The notes under the pieces: generated by a model | What the model saw: the letters and a program-made list of their open reading frames with translations, nothing else | The model's database searches: none | What the model was told of the DNA's origin: nothing | Part shown: in pieces, positions 25,526 through 34,698 of the stretch | Numbering within the stretch: the stretch's first letter is position 1 | How the letters are laid out: every line of letters starts with the position of its first letter | Program-made: the position numbers and the translations under genes | Origin: Thiotrichales bacterium | GTDB taxonomy: Bacteria; Pseudomonadota; Gammaproteobacteria; Beggiatoales; Beggiatoaceae | Reading direction: 5' to 3' | Assembly (NCBI GenBank): GCA_016744475.1 | Contig: JADGEH010000033.1 | Span: 1 to 44,772, forward strand | Length of the DNA stretch: 44,772 bases

Positions 25526-27622
25526 TTAATCTTTATCAACCGCTTTCATGCTTAAACGAATGCGACCTTGTTTATCAATTTCTAAGACTTTGACTTTGAT
25601 AACGTCGCCTTCTTTGAGCTTGTCGCTGACTTTTTCCACACGCTCATCGGAGATTTGTGAAATATGAACCAGGCCGTCTTTGCCCGGTAAAATGGTGACA
25701 AATGCGCCGAAGTCCATCAAACGTGCCACTTTGCCTTCGTAAATCATGCCGACTTCAACATCGGTGCTGATCATTTCAATACGACGACGGGCTTCTTTGC
25801 TGGCTTCGTTATCGGCTGAGGCAATTTTGACTTCGCCATCATCGTTGATGTCGATACTCACCCCAGTTTCTTCGGTAATAGAGCGGATGGTCGCGCCGCC
25901 TTTGCCGATCACTTCACGGATTTTTTCTGGTTTGATGTGGAAGGAAATAATCCGTGGTGCATATTTAGACATGTCTTCGCGTGGTGTGGAAATCTCTTTT
26001 TCCATGATGCCAAGAATGTGCATACGGCCTTCTTTGGCTTGTTCTAGCGCGGATTCCATGATTTCTTTGGTGATGCCATCAATTTTGATGTCCATTTGCA
26101 AAGCGGTCACACCTTCGGTGGTACCGGCTACTTTGAAATCCATGTCGCCAAGGTGATCTTCGTCGCCCATGATGTCGGTCAGTACGACAAATTCTTCGCC
26201 TTCTTTGATCAAGCCCATCGCAATCCCGGCAACAGGGGCTTTTAAAGGCACGCCAGCATCCATCATGGACAGGCTGGAACCGCAGACGGAAGCCATTGAG
26301 CTAGAACCATTGGACTCGGTAATTTCTGACACGATGCGAATGGTGTAAGGAAAGGTGTCATGTTCTGGCATGACAGCAGCTACGCCGCGTTTAGCTAAGC
26401 GACCATGACCAATTTCACGGCGTTTAGGCGTACCTACACGGCCTGTTTCGCCCACACAGTAAGGGGGGAAGTTGTAATGCAACATGAAACCATCTTTGTA
26501 ATCGCCTTCCAGTGCATCAATGTGTTGTGCATCGCGTTCGGTACCTAGCGTGGTCACGACGATGGCTTGAGTTTCGCCACGAGTGAACAGGGCTGAACCG
26601 TGTGTGCGAGGCAAAACGCCCGTGCGGATGGTAATAGGGCGCACGGTGCGGGTGTCACGTCCATCAATACGGGCTTCGCCGCGTATTACGGAAGAGCGCA
26701 CAATGCGTTTTTCCAGTTTTTCAAACCCATTTAAGACTTCGTCTTCATTCCATTGGGCTTCTGCACCCTCTTCTGCGACACATAATTGTGCAACGGTGTC
26801 TTTGCGTAAAGCTGACAAGCGTTCTAAGCGTTCGAGTTTGTCGTGAATTTTATAAGCTTCAGCCACAGGGCTTTCTGCTGCGCCTGCCAGGGCTTGTGCC
26901 AAACTTTCGTTGGATTCTGGTGCCGTCCAGTTCCAAGAAGGGGTGTTCACTTGATCGGCAAAGGCTTGGATGTTTTGGATCGCGGTTTGAAATTGCTCGT
27001 GACCAAATAAGACCGCACCCAGCATGGTCTCTTCAGATAATTCTTTGGCTTCGGATTCCACCATTAATACAGCGCCTTCAGTGCCTGCGACGACTAAATC
27101 GAGTTCTGAAGTGTTGAGTTGTTCAAAGGTGGGGTTTAACAGGTATTCGCCCTCAGCATAACCGACACGCGCCGCGCCAACCGGGCCGCTGAAAGGCAAA
27201 CCCGATACGGCTAATGCCGCAGAGGTGCCTAACAGGGCGGGTACATCCGCATTAATCTCTGGGTCTAAGGACATCACGGTGGCGATGATTTGTACTTCGT
27301 TAGTAAAGCCGTTAGGAAACAGGGGACGGATAGGACGGTCAATCAGGCGGGAGGTGAGGGTTTCTTTTTCAGTGGGACGGCCTTCACGCTTGTTGAAACC
27401 TGAAGGAATGCGTCCTGCTGCATAAGTGCGCTCTTGATAGTCGATGGTCATGGGGAAAAAATCTAAACCAGGACGAGCCTTTTTTTCTGCCACTACACTG
27501 ACTAATACCACCGTTTCGCCCATGCTAATCATCACAGCCGCTGTAGCCTGCCGTGCGATTTCTCCGGTTTCTAAAGTCACCGTATGTTGACCGTATTGAA
27601 ATTGCTGTTTGTATGGATTCAT
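25526..27622 (-). CDS. pnp: Polyribonucleotide nucleotidyltransferase (PNPase)
   Basis: 698 residues from the ATG at 27622, the usual PNPase length. AGGA lies nine to ten bases upstream. The ATG at 27631 is too close to that ribosome binding site, and the open frame to 27721 runs into the terminator hairpin. Two RNase PH domains (N-terminal with [17 protein letters not shown]-terminal with [15 protein letters not shown] and the catalytic [16 protein letters not shown]), a KH domain ([20 protein letters not shown]) and an S1 domain ([26 protein letters not shown]). It degrades RNA 3' to 5' phosphorolytically and forms the degradosome core in many proteobacteria. It follows rpsO, the classic order. 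Confidence 0.98.
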   Translation of the reverse strand: MNPYKQQFQYGQHTVTLETGEIARQATAAVMISMGETVVLVSVVAEKKARPGLDFFPMTIDYQERTYAAGRIPSGFNKREGRPTEKETLTSRLIDRPIRPLFPNGFTNEVQIIATVMSLDPEINADVPALLGTSAALAVSGLPFSGPVGAARVGYAEGEYLLNPTFEQLNTSELDLVVAGTEGAVLMVESEAKELSEETMLGAVLFGHEQFQTAIQNIQAFADQVNTPSWNWTAPESNESLAQALAGAAESPVAEAYKIHDKLERLERLSALRKDTVAQLCVAEEGAEAQWNEDEVLNGFEKLEKRIVRSSVIRGEARIDGRDTRTVRPITIRTGVLPRTHGSALFTRGETQAIVVTTLGTERDAQHIDALEGDYKDGFMLHYNFPPYCVGETGRVGTPKRREIGHGRLAKRGVAAVMPEHDTFPYTIRIVSEITESNGSSSMASVCGSSLSMMDAGVPLKAPVAGIAMGLIKEGEEFVVLTDIMGDEDHLGDMDFKVAGTTEGVTALQMDIKIDGITKEIMESALEQAKEGRMHILGIMEKEISTPREDMSKYAPRIISFHIKPEKIREVIGKGGATIRSITEETGVSIDINDDGEVKIASADNEASKEARRRIEMISTDVEVGMIYEGKVARLMDFGAFVTILPGKDGLVHISQISDERVEKVSDKLKEGDVIKVKVLEIDKQGRIRLSMKAVDKD

Positions 27623-27689
27623 TAAGTTCATTCCTGACGAGCCGGCGGATGCCAGCGTAGCGTTGAGAGTTGAGACCTGAAAGATAAAA

Positions 27690-27721
27690 ATGCGCCCATC
27701 CGTATCAACGGATGGGCGCAT
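27690..27721 (-). terminator. Terminator/attenuator hairpin between rpsO and pnp
   Basis: A perfect 14-bp stem (ATGCGCCCATCCGT, loop of four) is followed on the minus strand by TTTTTATC. It can act as a leaky rpsO terminator and, in pnp read-through RNA, as a double-stranded substrate like the RNase III site in the E. coli pnp leader. Confidence 0.8.
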
Positions 27722-27828
27722 GGCTTATTTAAATAGAAACAGTGGATAACTTCTTAAGGGTTGAACGATATTGATGCGGTGTCCCGACAACATGCGGTAT
27801 GAACCTGAAGTTATACAGTGTGAAAGGT

Positions 27829-28095
27829 TTAGTGGCGTAAACCTAAGCGACTAATCAGCGCACGATAACGATCTAAATCTTTGGATTTCAGATAGGTTAA
27901 TAATTTACGACGATTATTGACCATGCGAATCAAACCACGACGGGAGTGATTGTCATGCTTGTGGGCTTTGAAATGATCGGATAAAGCGTTGATGTTTTTA
28001 GACAGCAAGGCTACTTGCACTTCTGGCGATCCGGTATCGCCTTCGCTACGTTGGAATTCTTTAACAACTTCGGCTTTTTCTACGGCGCTTAACAT
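27829..28095 (-). CDS. rpsO: 30S ribosomal protein S15
   Basis: 88 residues, standard length. Typical S15 sequence: [19 protein letters not shown], then [20 protein letters not shown] and a C-terminal [11 protein letters not shown]. It binds the 16S rRNA central-domain three-way junction. TAGGAG precedes the ATG. The gene heads an rpsO-pnp operon. The 220-base region upstream, shared with divergent efp, could hold an S15-binding leader, but I could not define one. Confidence 0.98.
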   Translation of the reverse strand: MLSAVEKAEVVKEFQRSEGDTGSPEVQVALLSKNINALSDHFKAHKHDNHSRRGLIRMVNNRRKLLTYLKSKDLDRYRALISRLGLRH

Positions 28096-28248
28096 TAAGT
28101 GTCTCCTAAAGGACTGACAGGTGTGATGTCATCGGTAGATGAACATTTAATGACTACAACCCCATTAAGCGTAGAGTCATAATCGATGAGGAAAACCCGC
28201 TATTCTATCGACTCCCCCAATGTAAACACAAGTATTTTTCAGGTCGCT

Positions 28249-28278
28249 TTTACAATTTGTAAGAAAAAACTGTAAAAT
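28249..28278 (+). promoter_or_regulatory. Candidate sigma-70 promoter of efp
   Basis: TTTACA at 28249-28254 and TAAAAT at 28273-28278 with an 18-base spacer, about 40 bases upstream of the efp ATG. Confidence 0.4.
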
Positions 28279-28319
28279 CACCCGCTTCGGATTATCAAGA
28301 ACATAGGAATCAAGCATTT

Positions 28320-28895
28320 ATGGCCACTTACAGTACCAATGAATTTAAATCAGGCATGAAATTAATGATCGACAATGATCCCAACGTGATCGTCGAAAAT
28401 GAGTTTGTTAAACCCGGTAAAGGACAAGCCTTTAATCGCGTCAAATTACGTAATCTGCGCAGCGGACGTGTGGTAGAACGCACGTTTAAATCCGGCGAAA
28501 GTCTGGAAGCGGCTGATGTGGTCGATACCGATATGCAGTTTTTGTATGCCGATGGTGAATTCTGGCACTTTATGGAACCCAGTTCTTATGAACAATATGC
28601 AGCTGATGAAACGGCGGTAGGTGAAGCGGCTAAATGGCTAAAAGGCCAGGAAGACTGCATTGTTACTTTATGGAATGGCGCACCGTTGTCGGTATCTCCC
28701 CCCAATTTTGTGGTGCTTGCCATCACTCAAACCGACCCTGGTGTGCGCGGAGATACCGCTACAGGCGGGACAAAACCTGCGACGATGGAAACGGGTGCGG
28801 TGGTCAAAGTACCTTTGTTTATCAACGAAGGTGATGTGTTGAAAATTGATACGCGCACCGGAGAATATGTCTCTCGCGCTAAAGACGAGAGTTAA
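28320..28895 (+). CDS. efp: Elongation factor P
   Basis: 191 residues. Three beta-barrel domains. The tip loop [16 protein letters not shown] carries Lys at the position that EpmA/EpmB beta-lysylate in E. coli, so the Lys-modified (not Arg-rhamnosylated) type is likely; epmA/epmB are not in this window. The C-terminal signature [21 protein letters not shown] is present. It relieves ribosome stalling at polyproline. AGGAATC lies upstream of the ATG. The gene is divergent from rpsO. Confidence 0.97.
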   Translation: MATYSTNEFKSGMKLMIDNDPNVIVENEFVKPGKGQAFNRVKLRNLRSGRVVERTFKSGESLEAADVVDTDMQFLYADGEFWHFMEPSSYEQYAADETAVGEAAKWLKGQEDCIVTLWNGAPLSVSPPNFVVLAITQTDPGVRGDTATGGTKPATMETGAVVKVPLFINEGDVLKIDTRTGEYVSRAKDES

Positions 28896-28946
28896 TGCTA
28901 AATGACATCTTTTACCTGCGTTGCCTATTTCTAGCATAGAGAAGCT

Positions 28947-28975
28947 TGCCAGCCGTTAAATAGCTGGCAGTTTAA
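28947..28975 (+). terminator. Probable efp terminator
   Basis: Stem TGCCAGC/GCTGGCA with a nine-base loop, followed by GTTTAAATTTT, 52 bases after efp. Fifteen bases of loop and stem (28954-28968) are identical to the tip of MITE copy B at 25428-25442. Confidence 0.55.
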
Positions 28976-29125
28976 ATTTTAAACTCGTCTATCTAAGAAC
29001 AAGCATTGCTGACTTAAATATTAAATATAAAAAAATAAAAGAACCCCGCATTATTCCCCTATAAATATAAATAGCCACGGGGAATTTATTAGACACTCAA
29101 CCCATTTTATACCCAGGAACCCCTC

Positions 29126-32100
29126 ATGCCCATACGTACTTTTTATGTTCTATGTGGTTTGCTATTGAGCCTATCAACATTAATAGCGGCTGAAGTTGAA
29201 CCCTCTGCACCAAACGACTCCAGCAGTACCGCCCCTGTTCCTTTACAGTTATTAAGCAATGAAGTCTTATTAAAAAAAGCCTCCGACTTATTACAAAAAA
29301 CCGAATCAAAACACCTGGCACAAATACGTATTTGCGCTACGGCTGAAGTACTTTACCAAGCAGCATATCAAACAACACAACAATTCAATCTACCCGAAAG
29401 CCCCCCTGAATTAGAATCTACCTATGAGTTAGCCCCCATAGAAGCACATATTAATACACATAAAGATTATTTAGAGCAACAAAAGGCACTACTTGAGCTA
29501 TTGAAACATGAAGAACAACAGCTACAAGCAAAAAATTTAGACAACAGTGACTTATTAGCTTCTTTTGATCATTACTTAGCCACACTCGATACTTTAAAAA
29601 ATTACTTAATGGAAATAAAACTAAGAGTCAACGATAAAAGTTTATTGCTCGATGATGTGCCTCCCCATTTAACTCAAGAAACATTAGCTACTAAACAGAC
29701 AGAGATCATGACCGCTCAGAAAAAAAGTATAGAGCTAGGAAATCAAGGGTTTTCTCAATTAGATGAACTCAATCAACAATTAAATATATTGTCTGCCAAT
29801 ATGAGCCATACAGAAGACACTGTAAAAACGTTGCAAGCAAGCTATGCTCAAGCACAAAAACGTGCTGGCATTCAAACAGAATATATAGATAAAAACATTA
29901 AGCAGCTAAGCATTGTGCTGCGAAATATGCAAGAAGAAAAAGTTTGGTTGCAAGGCAGCTATCAACTATCCAAACAAAATATGATGCAATCTTACCAAGA
30001 TTTTAAATTTAGTGAATTAGAAAACACATTGTTAAACGCAGTTGAGTTGAAAAAGTGGAATATTACTGTACGTCAAAACAAGAAAAATGATGATAATGCT
30101 TTACAAGAAAATCAAGAGTTATTGAATTATTTAAGCGTCAAAATAAAAGCTGAAAAACATTACAAAATATCAGCTCAGGAAGTGATTCAGTATGAAAAAA
30201 TATTTCATGGTGATTCGCAAGTTTTAAACCAACATTTTTTTAAGATGCTGGTGTTATTAGATGTGATACAGCAGAAAATTACTGAACACCAAAACGATAA
30301 TGAAAAAATGAGTAATGCCATCGTATTAACCCAACAGCAAATAGATGATATTACTCAGCAAAAGCTAGATATTCATGAACAAAAAATACTGACGAAAGAG
30401 AACAAAAATACAGCCAATACGGCATTAAAACAGTTATTACAAAATGAACAAAAACTCGTATTAGAACATACTCAAGTTAAAGAACACCTGTTATATATGG
30501 AAAAGCTAGTGACTTCTAATCAGGAAGTGAAACGATGGGAACAAAAGTTGGTAGACTTACCCTTACAAGAAACGCTAAATGAATTTGAAAAAACAGATAC
30601 TCAGTTACAACAATCTCAAAAGACTTTAAAGGCTCAAAAATCTGAGTTAGATATGGCGCATACTCAAGCAGAAAAAACTGAAGAAGAAATGAATCGTCTG
30701 CAAGTGCCTTTCACGCAAGATTCTATTGAGAAATTACTGAATAGAAAAGAATTTTTGCTACAAAAATTATACGCCATGGCGCACTTGAAATATGAACATG
30801 AGGGGGGGGCTGTCAGTCAAACTGATGCATCAAATGGCAATAAACAGACACCGCCCAGCCTCTCATCTACTGATACAGTCAATGCTGAAGAAGATTCTTC
30901 TCAAACTATTGAAAATTACTTGGAAAAAGAAACGGCCTATGAGAAAAAGCTATCTACTCTAGCTACTGTCTTAACTGATTATGGTAAAACTTACACGGTT
31001 TTAATAGAGCAATCAGATCATTCTATTCTTAAAATGACGAGCTATATTGATACATTGAATAAAACCAGAGCCTTATTAATGTATCGCTATGCTATTGCCG
31101 TGGCCTTAAAAAAGTATCTGGGACAAAATAAATTATCCCCAGAAAAAGCTCCAAAAAATATTTCAGAAGCCTTGCAAGATAAAGAATTAGAGGCTTTAAA
31201 TGCAAAATTACTAGAATACGAGGCACTCAAAATTAGTGCTCAAGACAATTTAGAGATACTTAAAAAAGCAAATATTGATTTAACCCCTGTTCTTGATGCT
31301 ATTGCTAAAGCACAGGGTAAATTAGGTATAAGAATTGATTTGTTAAAAGGTATACGCCATTTCCAAGAGGAATTATCTCAAATTTCCCATCATAAGAACC
31401 TGAGTGAAATGAAAAAACAAGCCATGGAGCACAGTGCTACACGCCAGATGCGTCATGATGATGAAACGGCAGACATCTTGTTAACGCTATTACCCTCAAA
31501 AGACAATGAAGGCTTAACACGATTATTGAAATCTTATTATCTAGAACTCAGCGGATTAGAAGAACAAGAAGTGAATTTTAAACGCCAAAAAAGTAAGTGG
31601 AACTATTTACTACAAATTACTAAACAAGAAGAAGATAGTTTGCAGCAATTAATTGCTGTATTAAAAGGTAATGCTGAAATTATAACCATAGAAAAAGAAT
31701 CCTACTGGGTGACCATCCAGGCACAATTGATGCCCGAACAAGCTGACACTTTATTGTCTGAGTTTGCAGCGCGCACTGGCGTGCATTTACAACTCCCTAT
31801 ACCGCTCAGTACCGAACAAGATAAAATAGCGGTGATCAAAGACGTGGTAGAACAACTATTTAATATAGAAGTCACCTTAATGACACAAAAGCGTTGGATT
31901 GAGTTATTCAGTACCCGTTTATCTTCTAAGCTCCCTACCTCCCAAGTCAATTATCATAATAAATTAGGTGAAATTGGTGCTCGCTTATCCAGTTTAGATC
32001 GTAGACAAAAGCAGTTAATGGGTTTTCCTCGTTCTGAATTAGACCAAGTGCCTGAAGAACAAAAACCTAAAACTCCGGTTGAAATGGAACAATATTTACA

Positions 32101-32959
32101 TGGTGAAGTCGGTGTTCTCCGCAAGGAACGCCACCAAGTTTTAATTCAAGATAGCATTAAAGTCGGCATAAAAATTCTGATTATTTTATTCTTTGCCTGG
32201 TTATTCTCTTGGTTAGCCAAACGGTTTATTAACAGTGTGTTAAATACTAAAAATACTGACCAAAATCAACATTTGCTGATGGCAGTTTCTTTCTTAAGCG
32301 TGTTTATTAAGATCGGTATTTGGATATTGGCGATTATGATGATTTTAGGAAGCTTAGGCTTTCAGATTGGCGCTATTTTGGCGGGTCTAGGGATTGGCGG
32401 TTTAGCTATTGCGATGGCAGCAAAAGAAACGCTATCTAATATTTTAGGCGGAATTATGATTTTCTTAGAACGTTTGTTTGCCATTGGTGATGTCATTCAA
32501 GTAACAGGTATGGACCCTGCCACCGTGGTGGATATGACATGGCGTACTACTCGCTTAAAGAACGGACAAGGCTATTATATTTCTGTGCCCAATATGCAAT
32601 TATCAGAAGCGTCCATTATCAACTTTACACGATTATCGCCCATTGCCGATAATGTATTAGTGCGTTTGTCTTATGAATACCCTCCCAAAGAAGTCATGCA
32701 TCAGATTCATCAAGCATTATTAAAATGTTCGGATATTTTGCAAGACCCTACCCCTTGCGTATCAATGGAAGGCTTAGAACCTACTGCCACTAATCAAGCG
32801 GTGATTGCGACCTATAAAGCACAATGGTTCACCGAACAATACCAAAAACGCTTAGCCGCCCGTGATCAAGTTTGGCAACAAATATGGCAACAATTGACGA
32901 TGGTGAATATCTTACCTTTGGATGCTCATTCAGAGGATGTTTCAATTTCTGAAAATTAA
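29126..32959 (+). CDS. MscS-type mechanosensitive channel with very long periplasmic coiled-coil region
   Basis: 1277 residues. Signal peptide FYVLCGLLLSLSTLIAAEV, then roughly 970 residues rich in Gln, Glu, Lys and Leu with long heptad stretches (for example LQQSQKTLKAQKSELDMAHT), predicted as helical coiled coil in the periplasm. A MscS core follows: membrane helices at about 1012-1032, 1052-1078 and a Gly/Ala-rich pore helix at about 1083-1100 (AILAGLGIGGLAIAMAAKET), then the LSNILGGIMIFLERLFAIGD motif and a cytoplasmic beta domain with ISVPNMQLSEASIINFTR. It differs from E. coli MscK in having only about three membrane helices. It gates on membrane tension. GGA lies before the ATG. The next gene starts 41 bases downstream. 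Confidence 0.88.
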   Translation: MPIRTFYVLCGLLLSLSTLIAAEVEPSAPNDSSSTAPVPLQLLSNEVLLKKASDLLQKTESKHLAQIRICATAEVLYQAAYQTTQQFNLPESPPELESTYELAPIEAHINTHKDYLEQQKALLELLKHEEQQLQAKNLDNSDLLASFDHYLATLDTLKNYLMEIKLRVNDKSLLLDDVPPHLTQETLATKQTEIMTAQKKSIELGNQGFSQLDELNQQLNILSANMSHTEDTVKTLQASYAQAQKRAGIQTEYIDKNIKQLSIVLRNMQEEKVWLQGSYQLSKQNMMQSYQDFKFSELENTLLNAVELKKWNITVRQNKKNDDNALQENQELLNYLSVKIKAEKHYKISAQEVIQYEKIFHGDSQVLNQHFFKMLVLLDVIQQKITEHQNDNEKMSNAIVLTQQQIDDITQQKLDIHEQKILTKENKNTANTALKQLLQNEQKLVLEHTQVKEHLLYMEKLVTSNQEVKRWEQKLVDLPLQETLNEFEKTDTQLQQSQKTLKAQKSELDMAHTQAEKTEEEMNRLQVPFTQDSIEKLLNRKEFLLQKLYAMAHLKYEHEGGAVSQTDASNGNKQTPPSLSSTDTVNAEEDSSQTIENYLEKETAYEKKLSTLATVLTDYGKTYTVLIEQSDHSILKMTSYIDTLNKTRALLMYRYAIAVALKKYLGQNKLSPEKAPKNISEALQDKELEALNAKLLEYEALKISAQDNLEILKKANIDLTPVLDAIAKAQGKLGIRIDLLKGIRHFQEELSQISHHKNLSEMKKQAMEHSATRQMRHDDETADILLTLLPSKDNEGLTRLLKSYYLELSGLEEQEVNFKRQKSKWNYLLQITKQEEDSLQQLIAVLKGNAEIITIEKESYWVTIQAQLMPEQADTLLSEFAARTGVHLQLPIPLSTEQDKIAVIKDVVEQLFNIEVTLMTQKRWIELFSTRLSSKLPTSQVNYHNKLGEIGARLSSLDRRQKQLMGFPRSELDQVPEEQKPKTPVEMEQYLHGEVGVLRKERHQVLIQDSIKVGIKILIILFFAWLFSWLAKRFINSVLNTKNTDQNQHLLMAVSFLSVFIKIGIWILAIMMILGSLGFQIGAILAGLGIGGLAIAMAAKETLSNILGGIMIFLERLFAIGDVIQVTGMDPATVVDMTWRTTRLKNGQGYYISVPNMQLSEASIINFTRLSPIADNVLVRLSYEYPPKEVMHQIHQALLKCSDILQDPTPCVSMEGLEPTATNQAVIATYKAQWFTEQYQKRLAARDQVWQQIWQQLTMVNILPLDAHSEDVSISEN

Positions 32960-33000
32960 CCTATCAATGGATAGGCAAGGAATAACATTGGAGTTCTACT

Positions 33001-33474
33001 GTGGCTTTACATAAAACACTATTACGACATCAATCTGATAATTTAATTATTGGTGTTGGTTTGTATCAACGTTTTTTATTACTTGGTTTTGGTGTTTCTT
33101 TAACCTTGTTATCTATCACAGGTATATTGCGCTTGTTGAGCCATGGAGGATTGGCAGCGGCGATTTTATTACCAGTATTGGCTGTCATGGTATTGGTGGG
33201 TTTATTAGCTCTTTATTTAAGTTTTACTGCCACCAATGATGTTTATGACAAACAAGAAGATTACTTTTTGCGCTATTCTGGCAATCTATTAACTGGCAAG
33301 CGAGTCGTGCTACGTGTGTCATTAGATCAATTAGAAACTATAGAACATGAACAAGAGGATGAAGACACTCAAATCATTGAGCATATTCATTTACGAACCC
33401 AAACTGATAGCATTAATATCAGCGATTATACGCCAGCAGCGGTGCAAGCTGTTGAACGCTTCTTATGGTTATAG
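33001..33474 (+). CDS. Small membrane protein of unknown function
   Basis: 157 residues from a GTG start with TTGGAG seven bases upstream. Two adjacent membrane helices (about 27-47 and 52-75, GLAAAILLPVLAVMVLVGLLALYL) are followed by a ~80-residue soluble domain, acidic in the middle (EHEQEDEDTQIIEHIH), with alternating strands resembling a PH-like or DUF-type cytoplasmic module. It probably shares a transcript with the channel gene. No family was recognised. Confidence 0.75.
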   Translation: MALHKTLLRHQSDNLIIGVGLYQRFLLLGFGVSLTLLSITGILRLLSHGGLAAAILLPVLAVMVLVGLLALYLSFTATNDVYDKQEDYFLRYSGNLLTGKRVVLRVSLDQLETIEHEQEDEDTQIIEHIHLRTQTDSINISDYTPAAVQAVERFLWL

Positions 33475-33521
33475 CCTATATAACATTTGATTAAACTGGA
33501 TGGGAGAGGCTTTAAAGAAAA

Positions 33522-33890
33522 ATGAAAACACCTTATTGCGATTATTGTGGTGATTGTTGCCGAGGCTTAGGCGAGGATTTTGGTATAGAAATTCGGCCTG
33601 CTGATGCAAAACGTATGGCAGCGTTTTTAGATTTAAGCGCGAGTGCTTTTCTTGAGCAATACGCGGATGTTGAATATACAGAGAAAGGGGAAGCGGTTCA
33701 TTACTTATTGCACAATGACAGTGCTTGTATTTTCTTACAAGACAATCGTTGCAGCATGAATACAGTAAAACCCATGCAATGCTATTTAGGTTGGCCGGAC
33801 AAAGCTTTTCTTGAGCGCCAGTTAAACCCGCGTCGTTATCCCTGCATTCCTGATGGCAAAGATGCAGCAGAGTTTATTTATGCTTATTAG
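33522..33890 (+). CDS. YkgJ-family cysteine-cluster protein
   Basis: 122 residues. Clustered cysteines: YCDYCGDCCRG at the N-terminus (four Cys), then ACIF, NRCSM, MQCYLGWP and YPCIPD. This is the YkgJ/UPF0153 zinc- or iron-chelating pattern; the exact function of the family is unknown. The start follows GGGAGAGGC at a longer than usual distance. It is 47 bases after the preceding gene and is probably the last of the three-gene unit. Confidence 0.85.
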   Translation: MKTPYCDYCGDCCRGLGEDFGIEIRPADAKRMAAFLDLSASAFLEQYADVEYTEKGEAVHYLLHNDSACIFLQDNRCSMNTVKPMQCYLGWPDKAFLERQLNPRRYPCIPDGKDAAEFIYAY

Positions 33891-33969
33891 CTGACATGAT
33901 GCAGTATAGAGAATTCGCATTAAGTTCTTAAAGACGACGCAAGAGGTGCAAAAGAACACAAGTGTTTAA

Positions 33970-33989
33970 GAGCCTATACGGAGATGGGG
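33970..33989. repeat. MITE-like repeat, single-end fragment (copy F)
   Basis: GAGCCTATACGGAGATGGGG is the reverse complement of the right end of copies A and B with one change. No partner end was found within the gap. It lies 79 bases after the YkgJ gene. Confidence 0.55.
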
Positions 33990-34007
33990 TAAATCACTGG
34001 TATGCGA

Positions 34008-34037
34008 GGGGAAACACCGCCCCAAGCGGTGTTTCCC
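34008..34037. terminator. Hairpin between convergent genes
   Basis: Perfect 12-bp stem GGGAAACACCGC/GCGGTGTTTCCC with a five-base loop, placed 12 bases beyond the mini-secretin stop codon. There is no T run on either side, so it may stabilise a 3' end rather than terminate. Confidence 0.45.
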
Positions 34038-34048
34038 TGCTTAACGAT

Positions 34049-34582
34049 CTACAGAGGTTCTTCTAGTAGCATCGGTGTTAAATACACTTTAATGCTTAAA
34101 TGCTCCTCCCCTTCTTTCTCATGAATTTCACCCACTAAAGCAGTACTATTATTTTTAATAATATTAGTGGTGAATACTCGACGCTTTAAGAACAAAACAT
34201 AATCTTCTTGTAAGGGTTCGTCCAGTTGTAATTCTGATTGCAATAAAATATGTCCACTTTGAGTCATACTAGGGCGAATCTGTAAACGCAGCATAGCACT
34301 ACGAAATTCATTGCTAGCCGCTTGATTCACCGCAGGCAAACCTTGTAAGGCGATTTCCACACCTTTTTCAATAATGGCTTGAGTGTTTTCAGTCGTAATC
34401 AAACTCACGGTGAATTCAGTCTGCTGAACAGGTTTTTCAGCCATTTTTTCAGTTAATTGAATTTTCGCTATAATTTTAATCTGGCGTGGGTCATTGACAC
34501 CCGAAGACATGCCATTATTCGCCATGGAAACAGAAGAAAGCAGCATTAAACACAATAACAAATAGTTTTTAAATATCATCAT
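34049..34582 (-). CDS. Exported stand-alone secretin-domain protein (mini-secretin)
   Basis: 177 residues from the ATG at 34582, chosen because AGG lies about nine bases upstream; a TTG at 34591 is possible. Signal peptide NYLLLCLMLLSSVSMA. The mature protein resembles the C-terminal secretin domain of PilQ from this window: EKGVEIALQGLPAVNQAASN against SQGVEVAVFGIPAVNQAALP, then MLRLQIRPSMTQSGHILLQS against VLELKVKPQITPDDRVLMDL, and a final strand VYLTPMLLEE against FVTPKILQE. It lacks the AMIN, N0/N1 modules and the RIPFFADLPVIGYLF lip segment. Whether it forms a pore, inserts into PilQ or acts in the periplasm is unknown. It lies 116 bases downstream of a dual-thioredoxin gene on the same strand. 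Confidence 0.8.
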   Translation of the reverse strand: MMIFKNYLLLCLMLLSSVSMANNGMSSGVNDPRQIKIIAKIQLTEKMAEKPVQQTEFTVSLITTENTQAIIEKGVEIALQGLPAVNQAASNEFRSAMLRLQIRPSMTQSGHILLQSELQLDEPLQEDYVLFLKRRVFTTNIIKNNSTALVGEIHEKEGEEHLSIKVYLTPMLLEEPL

Positions 34583-34698
34583 TTCAAACAACCTATAGGG
34601 TCACACAAAGGAAAAAAAGCCTGTTATTTCAGGATAAAAACGGTATCAACATCTACACAAGGTCATCGCATATTCATACTCGATGAATATAGGCTTTG

